Shown: positions 51,011-63,848, numbered from the stretch's first letter. The stretch is 64,000 nt of DNA from Ligula intestinalis (GCA_036362985.1 JAYGXS010000008.1:15708534-15772533); one strand, 5' to 3'. Numbers and translations are program-made. Notes: a model not told the origin generated them from the letters alone.

Positions 51011-53507
51011 GCCGGTAATATCCTTTCGCCTGTATCAGTAACCGCTGTGTGGCTGCTGGTGGGGTTCGAGAGGGAGCCCCAAGGCACGATGGGACGAGTG
51101 AGTTCTGTAACCGATCGATGAACACCTATTTGTATGTTTTGTCTCCTAAACGGACATAATGGTAGATGCGCTTGAGCAACTTGGAAACTAGATCGGGTCA
51201 CGGCAGTCCTTATCTGAATCGCGCACCCATAACAAAGGCCGAATGTGGTGGGGGGACTTGATGACACGCGTAGGTGCGCGTCTAAGCCGCATCAGCCAGT
51301 TGCGTCCACCCTCCTCATATATCGTCTTATTGACTCTGCCGTAACCCTAGAGAAGAGTGAGTGATGAAGAGAGAGTATGCGATAGATGGAGCGCAAGTCT
51401 ACTAGCATTTATAACTAATTCAAACGCAAGTCACCGTCCCTGCAGCACTCTGCTGTGGAGCACGCGGTGGACCTCGTCAAAATCGACAGTGGTACTGTCG
51501 TGTGTGTTTTTTCGGGAGAGTTAGGAATGTAAGAAAGCAATAACTTACCCGATTAGATCTCTTGAGCCGCGTGGTGCGTTTAATACAGCAGATGAAGGGT
51601 AAAGCGGGTCCACTAGAGAAAGGGAGAATTAGAAAACCCACCAGGGGAGAGGAATCCTACCTTTTTTTACTCCAGAATGTGAAGACGCAAAATAAGCTCA
51701 AAAAGTACAGCAGGCAACTAAGTCGCCGACTTTGGGACACGCTATTCAGCATCCTCAGTGGGGGCATGGGGTGCTCTATGAGAACACGAGGACCTGGAAA
51801 TTGCGCTTCACTCGAGTGCCTAAGCGAAGGATAAAAACGATGTAAAAAAGTGCACAAATGCAGACAATTTTAGTAGCTCGCTCTTTTACAACATTTATGA
51901 AGAGAATACAGCTCTAGTATTGGACTCCAAATCTATACAGATTAGGCACACAAAATACTTAACGAATTTAAACAGCCGATGGAGTTATATGCAAAAGAAA
52001 TACGCTGTAACGAAAAGGAATTAAATGTATAATTGATTACATGGTGAGCGGTAGGCGAGGATGAAAAGATAGACAAGGAACGCAAAATCTGCAGACGAAG
52101 AATGGGGAAAGAATAAGAATACGAAATAAGTAAGATGTTAGTGGTGGATGAGTTCGAGCCGCAAAAGAACGGAGAAAGGCATAAACATAAGAAATTAGCA
52201 GAAGAAATGTAATGAAAGACGGCGGAAGTCGGTTAAAGTAAGGTAGCCATTCTCTTCATCTGTCAGTATCTACCTTAACGAAGAAAATGCAGTTCAAGTG
52301 TTTCGCATCGAAGTAAAACTATCCCCGATGTTGCATTGCACCACTTCTTCGAAAAACAAATATCAATCCCAGAAAAAGGAGTTATGCATGGACTTTAAAA
52401 GTAAGGATACTAAATTCTGCCCGTATTTGAATCTGGTTCGACAAAGAATTGTTTAACGCTGTATGAAAGCTCTAGGAAAAGATGGTCGAGCGTTATAGTT
52501 TCAATCTTTCGGATTCCTGACGGCGGTTAGGGATCAAGTCAGCGAAAATCCTTAGAGGTTTTCATCGAATGAGCGGAAAAGCATGCAACACGAACCGCTA
52601 CGACATGAGTGACATGAGGCAAAACGCAATGCGAAAATCAGTAAAGAGAAAATATACAGTTGCAAACTACCAACGTTTTCAGAGGCTAAAGGATTAGTCA
52701 GCTTCCTCGGTAAAGCCTTGGAAGCGCAATGCAGCAGAAACCTTAAATGTACTAGCAAAGATACAGCAAACGAACCAACGTTCTATTTTCTTCATGCGCT
52801 AAACCGATTACCTGAATGGAGAGAAAGCCCGAAACAACTCCGAGCACCAGATTACAGGGGAAAAATCCAGCAGATCGCTAGGTTTGATAAGTCTGAAAGC
52901 GGATTTAAGTCATCGACTCAGATAAGAGGAAATATATTTGTTTAAAAAGTGATGAGCGCATTGTGTACAGTCCTTGCGTGCTTCTGCTGAAAGATGAGGT
53001 AAACACAGAAGAATCTTCGCGCCATGCCAGCATACCAGGGATATCCCTATGCAGCAAATACGCCCAATATCTGCTATGAATTAGCGATTCCTTGAGTGTA
53101 TAAATCAAAGATAAAAGTTTTTATATTCCATTTGAATTTAATAATTTTGTCACAGTCACAGGACTACTGACATTTTTGGTGGTTTCTCCTTTGCAAGTGT
53201 ACGCTTAGGCCAAACACGTGAGCGGTCGGTAAAAGTCAACTAATGGAATTGTGGAGGAGCAATTAGCACAAGGACAAATGGTTACAGAAAAATTGGCAAA
53301 CTGGTGCAAAAACAAACATAAGAAAGCTCTGGAAAAGCTAAACAGTTGACAGTGGTGAATAAAAAACTGCAAAACCATTAATTTTCCTTGAATAACAGCT
53401 AAATTGTGAACGGTGCCACCGCAAGGCAATAAAAAACATTCTTTGACTTTATAGAGAGTGGAAATATAGCTTAGTGGACTGGCTTCGACCTACAACGTTT
53501 TAATTAT
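51011..53507. other. Region without a supported gene
   Basis: The open frames (for example 50992-51267 minus, 51562-51834 plus) show no domain. The first shares the peptide FGLCYGCAIQ with the 25.6-kb locus and is likely repeat-derived. Confidence 0.45.
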
Positions 53508-53793
53508 TGGTGTAATTCATCTCAAATACTGATGAGGCCAGACGACTTTTGTAAGCGTCCTTCGAGCTTTTATGGATTGAAACACAAGATGAAGAGCTTA
53601 GTTCACATCCGCGGTCATATCGATTGGCCTGAATTCTAACGTAACATGGAAAGGCTGAACTAACACAACCGAAATTATTAGGGGTATGACCCAATTGGTA
53701 AAAACTCGCGGCCTCGGTGGAAGTCGAACCCAAACTACAGACAGAATTTTTGCGCAGCCAACGCTCTACTATTGAGCTACGAGGCTTACCATG
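53508..53793 (-). repeat. tRNA-headed SINE (T family, copy T2)
   Basis: The minus strand begins with a tRNA-like head: acceptor GCCTCG pairing with CGAGGC, D-arm TAGCTCAATAGTAGAGC with the A-box, and B-box GGTTCGACTTC. The anticodon arm does not fold and no CCA follows, so it is a SINE head or tRNA pseudogene. The body continues for about 200 nt. Confidence 0.6.
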
Positions 53794-54377
53794 AGCCGTG
53801 AATTTAATCACACTTGTTTCGAGTTGCTTGCTCAACCTGCTGCTCGCGTGGTATGCGCAAGTACGAATATAGTAAACTGATTACCGGAAAGGTTTTCCTC
53901 AGTAATCATATAGGATCCACCGGATGAATTAAGCAGAAAAATCTGCAGACAAGATATGGGGGTAGTCAGTGTAAGTCGGGTTGTGAAGAAAACACAGAAG
54001 TTAACCGGGACTCGAAGAACCGCGGATTTTTTGCTGTTGTTCTTCTTAGAATATACACGAGACTTAAAAATCTTTTAACTGCTGGAGCAATTGAAATGGG
54101 GATATAAAAATCGGTAACAGAAGCGCCCGCAATAATGCTGTAATAAAAAGGTGGGAGGTGAAAAGCGAAAATTGGATCCCAAAAAATTACAAACGCACAA
54201 ATAAATGATAGCAGAAACGAGACAAGATTGACCAAATTTACAAAACTGATAAAAACGCATAAAATATCGGAATATGGTCAGCAAAGACAACTGTTTCTAT
54301 GGAAGACTAATATTTAAAAAAAGTCGTGTTGGCAAACGATCGTTTTCGGTCATTCATCGTCAGGCCAGTACATGACA

Positions 54378-54680
54378 TGGCCTATTCGATCGGTGTTCGC
54401 ACATTCCTGAGTGAATATATACCCGATCAGCAGTGACAGCAAATGGCAGGTGGCGAGGCGCTGATGAACTGCGGTTCGATGAAGTGCTTATGACCCATCT
54501 GATAGACACCAGTGGTGGACCAACTGCGCCGTCTGTGAGTGCGTTTGTTTGTGTTGTCCGACCAGCTGGTGTTCAGGGTTATGCTTGGCTGATGAAGGCT
54601 AATAAGCCCGAAACAGTTCTGTATCAAGTTACCCCCAGATGCTGTCATATCCCACTTACTGCTATATATATATATATATT
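54378..54680 (+). repeat. R-family repeat, copy R4
   Basis: It matches R1 from tattcgatcggtgttcgcac through the 3' TA run with very few differences. It l acks the longer leader found at the other two loci, so the true unit probably starts near 54380. Confidence 0.8.
54576..54634 (+). ncRNA. Hammerhead ribozyme candidate R4
   Basis: All elements are as in R3: core CTGATGA (54589-54595), stem II GGCT/AGCC, GAAA, stem III ACAG/CTGT, cleavage after GTA, and a two-part stem I ending GGGT/ACCC. Confidence 0.7.
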
Positions 54681-54689
54681 AACATGACT

Positions 54690-56220
54690 AAAGATACGAG
54701 GTCCAGATAAATTATCCCACTCCCCATCCCCCAAAGAAGATGAAGAAGAAAAGGCCCTTCATGGACCACACTTTATTGGTGCTGAAGTTTCGAAAACACG
54801 CTTGTTCGAGTAACTTGGTTCTCTGAGCATTCAGTGAACGTTTTAAACCGTCAATGTGCGTATGTCAGAAAATAATTTGCATAATAATTGAACAAAGTGT
54901 CTGAGTACAACCACAGTTACCTGTTCTGATGTGGGGGGTAACCTCTCGCAGCCGCAGGGGGCACAAGCGGTTTAATGGTCATCGTTATCTTGCTGATGAG
55001 CGCTTATTTTTAAAAGTTTGTTATAATTAGTCATTTTTTGATAAAAAAAATTCTGGATGCTACATTTCTGTAAAGGTGACAATTACAGCTATGGAATAGG
55101 TATTAATACCGACTGGCGGAGATTACACATTTCTCCCGCCACAAAGCAGGCCCAGGATTAGAAGCCCAACAGCATAGGAAAAAGGAAGAGCATGGATTCT
55201 ATAAAATTTCTTCCAGCTTACTATTAAGTATAAGTATAGACTATACGTATAGTATATACTTATACTTAATACCCTAGTAGAACTCGATCCGGTGTCTATA
55301 GTATAGTATAGTAAGTATAGTAAGTACTTATTGAGTATACTCAAAAAGGGAAATGTAATCGGCCCTAAGGAAGCCATGAATAATTCACCTTGAAAAAAAG
55401 AAAAATGGTTTTCTGGTCAGGGGAAAGTCAAACAAGAGAAGCACTGGGTTAGCTAGTCTGACGAGACAAACAGGAAATTCTTTCTACAGAAATCCATGAT
55501 TATGAATAACCGAAAAACGCAACTAGTCTATGAGACAGCAAAGAAACCATTACGGTTGAGCGACTGAGGACAACTCTCATATAATTCAGTTACCTTAAAC
55601 ATCCCTTGACTTAAATTAGAACTATTGAGGTTAATTAGTATGAGCTTTTGAGACAATACTAACAAAATCACATAAAGTTCAATGTATAGAGAAACCAGTA
55701 TGGATAAAATGGCCAACACAGGGCCAGAACTTTTAACCCATGACCTTTAAATATCTTGAGTTACTACTACTCAACTTAATGATATTACTACGCTTGATAT
55801 GAATAGTGAGCCTTATTTCATCATAAATCATAAATCATCATAAATCTTTCAGTATGCCTCTTAAGGATTTCTACTTGATGGGACATCGCCACACTCGTAT
55901 TAGTAAAATTCCATGGTTTTGCAACATTACCGGGAGAGGCATTTGTTATCTATCATCTTTGCACATTGTGCGTGTTCTTTAAATAAATAACCATTTGACT
56001 GGTCGCAATTGAAAACTTGAAACTTGATTCAATGTCAGGCTGCAAACTTATCTCTCATTATCTGGAATTCTTCTAAGATATTTGCGCCTGTTAAACGAAA
56101 AAGGGAACCAGTGCCTGTTTTATATGTTTCATATGTCGGTAAGTTTTCAAATTTGAATCAATTTCGGGTACTTTATTGCATTCATTTCGGAAGCTCTTGA
56201 TTTTGAAATGATTATGATCC
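54690..56220. other. Region without a supported gene
   Basis: AT-rich flank of Gypsy-2; contains only the inverted repeat at 55224-55269. Confidence 0.5.
55224..55269. repeat. Perfect 15-nt inverted repeat, TA-rich
   Basis: ttaagtataagtata is repeated in reverse complement at 55255-55269 after a 16-nt spacer that is itself partly palindromic. It is probably a simple-sequence hairpin or cruciform. Confidence 0.7.
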
Positions 56221-56500
56221 TGTAACAGCACCGTCTCTACAAATATATAAAACGTCTAGTGAAAATGCCATGAAAAGCTTTCTAGTGCAGAGCTAACTTT
56301 CATTCACTAATCTACAGACTTCACTAGTTTAAAAAAGGTGCAAAGACTGCATACAAGAGTGACAATAAAAATTAACAATGATACGACACACTTAGATCCT
56401 CCACGATCCTTGTCCGCGGTACCCAAGAGATCGACTTACCAGAGGAGGGGTCCATGAAGGCCTGGATCTCAGTTCAAGTTGCAGTCGGGAGAGCCGAGAG
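56221..56500 (-). repeat. 3' LTR of Gypsy-2, distal half
   Basis: The first 137 nt (56221-56357) match 63864-64000 with about nine differences and no gaps; the plus-strand ends begin TGTA, which is TACA at the element end. The remainder up to LINE-b cannot be compared because the other LTR runs out of the window. Confidence 0.8.
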
Positions 56501-59500
56501 AAATCTTTAAGTCAGTCACTTTAAGTCACTTTATTAAGGGAAGAAGGCTTTCGCCCTTGAGCTCCCTATTCATAACCAAAATCGCATAATAGGTCCACCG
56601 TAACAATATTACATCATACAAATGTACAAATGTAGGCTTAACATCAGCGATAAGTGTGAGCCAGTTGCAAGGTGCTGCTACTGACACTTTGTTCATTATA
56701 CCTACCACAGTTTCTCAGCAAATGAGAATCAAGTGTTTAAAAATGTCAACAGTATCTGAGAGGACCACATCTTCTGGTAGTCCGTTCCACGCTCCAATGA
56801 CCCTCTGAGAGAAGGCGTTTCGTCGAACGTCGATACGGGCCGGTTTCCTCTGTAGTTTAAAAGGATGACCTCGCAGATGGTCAGTCTGAGCCAATTCGAA
56901 GAAATCATCAAATTCTAGGGCGCAGTCTTGGCCTCTAACAATTCGGTAGGTTTGTATGAGGTCCCCGCGGAGTTGCCTATAATTGAGAGGGAAAAGATCA
57001 AGTTCGGTCAGTCTGTCTTCATAAGACAGATGACCAAGATTCTTGACCATCTTCGTTGCCCTCGCCTGCACTCGTTCCAGGTGCAGGTAATCCTTATTGA
57101 ACCACGGACGCCAGGCCTGGACAGCATACTCCAAGTTGGACCGAACAAACGCTCCGTAGGTTTTCCTGAAGAGCTCCTTGTCAATGTTGACGAATCCCTG
57201 CTAATTGCAAACAGCACCTGTGTCGCGCGTTTAGCTGCCTTTACACACTGAGTAGATGGTTTGAGTGAGGAATTTATTAGAACACCGAGATCCTTTTGTT
57301 CGTTCACATTTGAAAGCGGGTGTCCATCGACGAGGTATTGGAAGGAATCGTTCTCCTCATCAGTCCTTCTAGTACGGAGTCTTAAAACCACACACTTACT
57401 AATGTTGAAGTTTAAAAGCCAACGAGCAGACCAGCAGCTAAGTCGATTAAGACTCCCTTGAAGCGCTTTCCTATCGGCGTCAGACCTGATGGCTCTCCAG
57501 AGTTTGACGTCGTCGGCAAACATGATAGCACTGCAACCTAGGTCGTTGACACAGTCGTTGATATAGATAAGGAAGAGCAGTGGCCCTAAGACAGAGCCTT
57601 GGGGGACGCCACTCAGAACAGATGTAGGGTTTGACTTTGAGTCGCCGATGCACACAGTTTGCGATCGCCCTGTGAGAAAATCTGTGATCCATGCCAGCAG
57701 GTTTCCTCTTATGCCAATTTCTGACAATTTATACATTAGACGCTTATGTGGGACGCTGTCGAATGCCTTCTTGAAGTCCGTATAGATGACGTCAACCTTA
57801 CCATCTTCATCTAGTGCACGAGTCCACTGCTCAGTGGAGAGTAGAAGGCTGGAAAGGCAAGAATGGTTCATTCTGAAGCCGTGTTGGAGCCCTGACAGTA
57901 GGTTGTTCTCCTCCAAGAACTTCATAGTCGTCTTCTTAATTATCGTTTCCATCACCTTACAGCAAATGCAAGTTAGGCTGACGGGCCGGTAATTGTTGAC
58001 CTTCGTACGGGCTCCACCCTTGTATATCGGGTAAATATTTGCCATTTTCCATTCAGATGGCAGTTTTCCTAGTTCAAATGAAGAACGAAAGATATATGCT
58101 AGGGGCTCTGAGAGTTTGCTTGCCAATTCTTTCAAGAACTTGGCTGGTATATTGTCTGGACCGGATGACTTTGCTTTTTGAGGCTCTGCAGCTCCCTCTC
58201 AACTACAGATGTTGGAAATAGTAGAGAATGAAGTGCCGGACCGGCGTTTGCAACAGCACTGTTGGCATTCTCAAAATGAAGCTCGGTTTCCCTAGTGAAT
58301 ACCGAGGCAAAGAACCGGCTACAGTACTCGGCTTTCTCGTCATTCTCAATGACTTCTCCGCCATCATCATTCTTAAGTACTGCGACAGGATCCTTGTTTT
58401 TTAATGTACTGTTAATATAGCGGAATAGAATTTTGGGCTTTTTTTCGGCCTGTTGGAGGATTCTTGATTCATAGTTTTTCCTGGCCTGGCGAATTGGTTT
58501 TTTTACTGCATTTCTTTGGCGTCGGAATTCCTCGAGGTGTACTGGCGACCCAGTTTTCCTGAATAACTTCCATTTCCTATTCTTCTTCTTCTTCAGTTGC
58601 CTGTTAAGCTCTCTCGTCAACCAGGCAGGACGACTAGTCGTCTTTTGTACCTTCACCGGACAAAAGCGCTTAAGCAGATCTAATGCAACCCTCTTGAGTG
58701 ATCTCCAATCCTCCTCCGGATCCCCCTTGAGTAGGCAGTCCCAATTCACGGTCGATAGTGCATTCTTCATTGAATTGAAATCTGCCTTCCATATGTTTGG
58801 CTGGTCCTCCGGTTTCCTCAGCCGTTGAGTATGGAGTGAGTAATCCCACATTAGCGTCGTATGAGCACTCTTACCGAGCGGAGCACTTGAATGAACTTCA
58901 TCTATGTAGGACGAATCCTTCGTGAAAATGAGATCCAAACAAGTAGCCCGCTGGTTTTCTCGAAATCTGGTTATGCCCTTAACGTTCTGAACTAGAGACA
59001 GGTCAAGTGTGAGATCCATTAATTTGGAACTAAAGAAAGTTGACGCCGCCTCCACTGTCAGATTGTTCCATTCAATTGCAGGGGCGTTGAAGTCACCAAC
59101 GATGAGAACCTCCTGGTGGCTAGCAGCTTCTTTCACCAGACCAAGGAGTGAGTCGTCGGCTCCGCTCAGAATGTTTGGTGGCCGGTAAACGGCCAGGAAT
59201 TCAAGGTTCTGTGAATTTGCCTTCTTGATCTTTAACCAGATGGACTCATACTCCAGGGCTACAGTGTGTTCTCTTTCTACAACAGAGATTTCAGTTCTGA
59301 CATACACGACAACCCCACCTCCTTGTCAGTTTTGGCGGTCTTTGCGGAAAAGCTGGTATGCTGGAATCGAAATCTCCGAATCTGCGATTTCTGTTTTTAG
59401 CCATGTTTCCGTTATGGCAACTACATCAGATTTCCGCTCCGAAAGTACTGCCTTGAGTTCATCAATTTTTAAGGGAAGACTTTGGGCATTAGTGTAAAGA

Positions 59501-59800
59501 AAGCTCAATTTAGACTTATTCACCACTTTATGCAGGCGGTTGCCTCTTGCGTGAGATTGCATGCACGGGGCTGTCGGTGCTGATGGAGACGGACTGTTTT
59601 CTATCCCGACTAGGCTGTTAGTGTTATCGGCTTTCTCCAGAGGAGTGACCTCGGGACATGGACGATCTCCCCGTTCAGAATTCGAAGATTGCTCTCGCCG
59701 AGTTCGCATCTCCTGTGGAGTTCTACTTTTAGCAATCTCCATTTCTCCATTTCTTGTTGGTAAGTTGCCGTTAGTTGCTCCCCAGCCCGGAAATGATCAC
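56500..59800 (-). mobile_element. LINE-b: nearly full-length CR1/Jockey-type LINE inside the Gypsy-2 LTR
   Basis: The element carries endonuclease and RT in one polyprotein (56715-59742) and ends near 56505-56530 in a GACTTAAAGTGACT-type tail after AATAAA, comparable to LINE-a's TTGAC tail. No separate ORF1 is seen upstream, so the 5' end is probably truncated. The ends are approximate because no clean target duplication was found. Only three coding lesions make it younger than LINE-a's host PLE or Gypsy-2. Confidence 0.87.
56715..59742 (-). pseudogene. Endonuclease-reverse transcriptase polyprotein of LINE-b, three lesions
   Basis: The APE-type endonuclease shows LSFLYTNAQSLPLKIDEL, AITETWLK, VGDFNAPAIEW, DLIFTKD and GKSAHTTLMW, where the last His block reads SAH instead of SDH. 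The RT has NNYRPVSLTCICCK, YTDFKKAFDSVPH, SGVPQGSVLGPLLF and FADDVKLW with both Asp residues, then the AWRPWFNKDYLHLERVQ thumb. Lesions: TGA at 59326-59328 for an Arg codon, a one-base frameshift in an A-run at about 58172-58177, and another near 57195. Protein length would be close to 1000 residues. The element cuts target DNA and primes reverse transcription there. Confidence 0.9.
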
Positions 59801-60010
59801 CAGAGAATAGTGTCGTTGAAGGGCAACGAAAACAGCTGGTGAGGTTGGAATATTATAAGAGGCAAGGTGGTGTACGCAAAGAGCGAGGAGAACTCTGCAC
59901 GCTATAATAATCGAATATGTATTTTTGAGCGGCGTGCGTTAAAACAAAAATAAAAATGTTACTTAATTTAAACAACCTACAGGTTGAGCTAAGGGCCCCA
60001 TATAACCACC
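59800..60010 (-). repeat. 3' LTR of Gypsy-2, proximal half (inferred)
   Basis: A purine tract (TAGGAGG on the minus strand, about 60013-60020) precedes TGGTTATATGGGG, a plausible LTR start. The LTR would then run to LINE-b and resume at about 56500, giving roughly 490 nt. The other LTR needed for confirmation lies outside the window. Confidence 0.5.
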
Positions 60011-60269
60011 TCCTACTGGAGCGTTGGTGGGTTAAAAACGTTCGACAAAAGAGGATGTACAAGAAAGGTTCAGCAAAAAAGTCTCGCATGTTGATAGGAA
60101 AAAGAAAATTTCTACCGGAACGAGTGGAAGTGAGTGGAGGGACGGTAAGGGGCGTGAGGGTGATGGGAGTAGGAGCAGGTGTCGAGGGTGGCGGTGGACT
60201 GGGGGCGGCATGTGGAGTGCAGGGTAAGGGTGCCGTGGAAGTGGACGAGCCAGGTGGTGGTGACGTGAA

Positions 60270-61035
60270 TTCAACGTAGGCTGGCTTCAGTCAATCAATG
60301 GACACTGTATCAGTAGCATCAGCCCTTTGAATGACGAAATATTTGTCTTTCCGTTCCAGCACTTTAAATGGACCATCTTAGGGTGGGCAAAGAGGCCTGC
60401 GGACTGCGTCGTGCCGGATAAACACGAATGGAGTTATGTTCAGATCATCGTGCAGGAAATTCATCGAGGTTTCATGCGCATGAGGGTCTGGTGCAATGCA
60501 GCCCTGCCGACGTATTCGAGATGGGTACGGCGATGGGCCATCGTGTGAAAGGATCAACAGGTGTCAGAATGTGCGTGAAACCGCGTGATGGGGTTAACGA
60601 TCCGGCTAAATGCAAGTGGACGTGGTGTAAATGGGCTTCGGGAACCGCGGACGTGCTGGGGGCTGAAAGAGTGTGTCGCTGGACCTAAAGCTTTTGCCAG
60701 GCTAAACACTGCTTGGTCCAAGTCACAATGTCGGCGTTCATCTTTGGCCAGAGAAAACGAGCCGAGCTGAGTTCACGGCCAGCACGAACACCGGTGTGGG
60801 ATAGGGAACGGAAGTGGTCGCAAACGATTTTACGGTAGGATTGGGGGGCCACAGGACGAGGCGAACCTGTAGACCAGTCACACACGAACGACCCTGGTGA
60901 CGCTGGGAGGGGAACCTCACGCAGCTGACGCACAGAATGCGTAAGCATTTGAATGATGGAGTCATCAAGCGCCTGCGCTTCTGCTAGCTTTGCCATATCT
61001 AACGTGCCGTACTTATTGACCTCCAGACGGAACAA
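60270..61035 (-). pseudogene. int: Integrase of Gypsy-2, internally deleted
   Basis: The zinc-binding part is at 60685-61035 (HFRSLSHTGVRAGRELSSAR, WTKQCLAWQK); the last Cys of HHCC is Trp. The start of the catalytic core follows (SRGFTHILTPVDPFTRW, about 60560-60620), then the sequence jumps to the integrase C-terminus (VLERKDKYFVIQRADATDTV, about 60300-60370). Several hundred bases including the second and third catalytic acidic residues are missing. Confidence 0.8.
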
Positions 61036-61942
61036 GGCATCAGCAACGACATAATCATCACCACGGACAAAGCGTATGTCTGAGGTGAATTGGGAGATGT
61101 AGTCAAGATGACGTACTTCACGTGGCGAATATCAATCCGGTTTAGCTTTAAGGGTGTATGTGAGAGGTTTGAATTTCGTGCGGACCTAAAATATCCCCCT
61201 CGAGCAGATGCCGAAAGTGTCGGATAGGCAGGAAAATGGCAAGAAGTTCGCGCGAGAAAGTACTATATCGAGTCTGCGCCGGCTGAAGCTTCTGAGAGAA
61301 GAAGGCTAGTGGCTGCAACTGGTCGTGAACCTATTGCTGCAGAACTGCGCCGACCGCAATGTTTGAGGCATCGGTGGTCAGACTAAGCTGTGTATCAGCA
61401 TCGGTGCTCAAATTATGAAGCAGGGTGGCATCCGCGAGGGCTTTCTTGGCTGCCTCAAATGCTTCAAGAGCACTGGGTGAAAATTGAAGTGACTTGGCCA
61501 TTGACTGCAAAAGATCCGTCAAAGGTGACAGGATGGCGGCATAATTTGGTACGAAACGCCGGTAATAGTTGATTAGACTGATAAAACGGCGAAGCTGAGT
61601 GATGGATTTTGGAAATGGAAAAAACACGCTTTGCATCTTCTCTGGAAGGGATGTGATCCCGTGTTGGTCAAAATGATGGCCAAGAAAATCCAGAGAATTG
61701 ACGCCAAAAAGGCACTTATCGACGTTTAGCTGTAGACCATTTTGCTGCAAACGATCGAAAACTTGGCGTAAGTGCTCAACGTGTTCTTCAGATGACGAGC
61801 TAGTTACAAGGATGTCGTCGATGTTCACGAACGTGAAGGAGAGACCGCTCAAAATGTCATCGAAAAAACGCTGAAACGTTTGGGCCGCGTTCCGCAGACT
61901 GAAAGGCATGCGAAGAAATTCGAACAGGCTGAATGTTGTCAT
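61036..61942 (-). pseudogene. RT palm and RNase H of Gypsy-2
   Basis: The frame 61331-61942 has FEFLRMPFSLRNAAQTFQRF (motif B), FVNIDDILVTS (catalytic box with NIDD instead of YVDD, both Asp kept), GHHFDQHGI and the RNase H start LTTDASNIAVGAVLQQ. It stops there; RNase H continues in other frames to about 61080. Confidence 0.87.
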
Positions 61943-62820
61943 TACTGCGGTTTTAAGGATGTCCTCCTCCGCGACCGGTAGTTGGCGATATGCACGAACG
62001 AGGTCAATCTTGGAAAAATCGGCTTTCCAGCCAACATGTGAGAAAAATCATGGATGTGTGGTATCAAGTACCGGTCCGTGACTGTAGCTCGATTAAGAGC
62101 GCGATAATCACCACTTGGCCGCCAATCATCGGATGACCTTTTGCCAACCATATGCAGTGGGGGACGGATAATCTCCAGATTAAACATGTGCTCGAACTCA
62201 TTCTTCGCGGCCTGTAGCTTCTCGGGATGAAGCCGACGCGGATAAGCATGGGCAGGTCTGCCGGTGGTAGTGATATGGTGATGAACAGCGTGTTGAACCT
62301 GCTCCATGATCTGATATGGCTTAGAGAGGGACAGATAATCCCTCAAGATGTCAGAAAATGGTGGGCTTGGCACGGCCAATTGTATGCCAGCGGTAGGCTC
62401 ACGTGAAACTACCCCGAATGTAAACAGCTGAGTGGTGGGATCTATCAGTTTTTTGTGCTTGGTGTCGACTGTGAGGCCGAAATGCGACAGGAAATCTGCT
62501 CCAATTATAGGCAACTGGACGTCAGCCTGGATGAAAGCCCACTGGAAGCAGCGACGAAGCCCAAGGTCTAGAGTAAGGGACCGTAGCCCGAACAAGGCGA
62601 TAGTGGTGTTGTTCGCAGCCTGCAGTGTAAACAGTGATGGCTGGAGATTATGACGTAGAGGGGGCTGTAAAACGCTCACCTCGGCATCCATATTGATCAA
62701 GAAACGGAACCCGGTCGACTTGTCGGACACATAAAACAGGCGACTGGATCGCGATAAGCGAGCGCAGTCGTCGCCATTACTGGCTGGTGGCGCCTTTTCC
62801 CAAATAGGAACGCCTAGCAT
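61942..62820 (-). pseudogene. Protease and RT fingers of Gypsy-2
   Basis: [20 protein letters not shown] is the protease start; the catalytic DTGA reads NMDA, so the active-site Asp is lost. [20 protein letters not shown] is the following CsRn1-type block. [20 protein letters not shown] and [18 protein letters not shown] are RT fingers. Near 62020 the frame shifts by one base at a T-run, after which [15 protein letters not shown] (motif A) reads in the frame of the next segment. Confidence 0.88.
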
Positions 62821-62825
62821 TGGTG

Positions 62826-63770
62826 CAAGGCAAGTCGCATTTATTGCATCCGGGCCAAACGTACGATAGTACCAGCATACTTTGTCGTCTGCACGCTCTT
62901 TTCAATTAAAAAAAGTGCGATGGGCAGGGGCCCGACCGGTTTGTAAAATGTTAAGTGTGAAACACATAGTGCTTATTTGAGAGCACAATAACCTGAGAGT
63001 ATCTTTAAGATCCTGTAGGTCGTCGTCTCTGGTTGCCGGAATATCGTAAAGCAGTTGGGCGGGCGAACTAAACCGCAGGGATTATGTACCACGCGATTTG
63101 GTCGTCTTTCGTGGAGTATGACTATCAGGTTTACGATCAGATCATGACATGGAAACCTGAGAGACAGCAGCGTTAGGCATTGAGGTCGATGCTTGATGTA
63201 CAGAGTACGAACTAGCTCCGATATAACATTGCCAGATGCGATTAGCATGTTCCGCAAGTTTTTCAAGCAGGACAGTGTCGTCTAGCTGCGCAAGGATTTG
63301 TTGCATTGGAAGGGGCAGTTTATCTATCCAAATCCGGCGGAAAATAGAGTCGTCTAAAGTTCGACCAGCGAGCAAATACCGCATGTGGCGCATGAGGGCA
63401 AAAGGCGTTTCATCACCGAGCTATACACTGTTGAGGAGCTGGTTGAGCTTGCTGTCGGCAGATTGTGCCATGCGTTTGAGGATAGCCTGTTTCAAGTGAG
63501 AATAAGGGTGATCCCTAGAAATAGGATCAAGAAGATCCTGAACTGCGTAGGCGACGTCGAAGTGTAAGTACTGAACGACGTACGCGTAATGTGCACGCTC
63601 GCTTGTAGTATGACGTGTGGCGAAAAAGGCCTCGATCTGTTTGAACCAAACTGTAGGGTCACGAACCTTGTACGGGGGCAGCTTAATAGAAATCTGAAAA
63701 GCATGAGGTTCATCCCTATCGACTGACGCATAGGATCTGTTACAAAGGTTGATCGACTTCTGCTATGTCG
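62826..63770 (-). pseudogene. gag: Gag of Gypsy-2
   Basis: IKLPPYKVRDPTVWFKQIEA, FATRHTTSERAHYAYVVQYL and HLKQAILKRMAQSADSKLNQ are core Gag blocks of CsRn1-like elements, followed by TAG at 63421-63423 and RYLLAGRTLDDSIFRRIWID, LPLPMQQILAQLDDTVLLEK (63142-63393). Near 62850 the cysteine motif reads [20 protein letters not shown]: the His of the CHCC motif is Tyr and the last Cys is Met. Confidence 0.85.
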
Positions 63771-63848
63771 AGAAACGTGTGAACGACAAAATCGAACGTG
63801 AAAAACAGGGAAATTGAATAAATAGCAAAACATGTGTAACAGTAAAAA

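Noticed and set aside
53730..53793. A functional tRNA gene on the minus strand
   Set aside because: Acceptor and D arms fold, but the anticodon arm does not, and a SINE-like body follows, so it is a tRNA-derived repeat.
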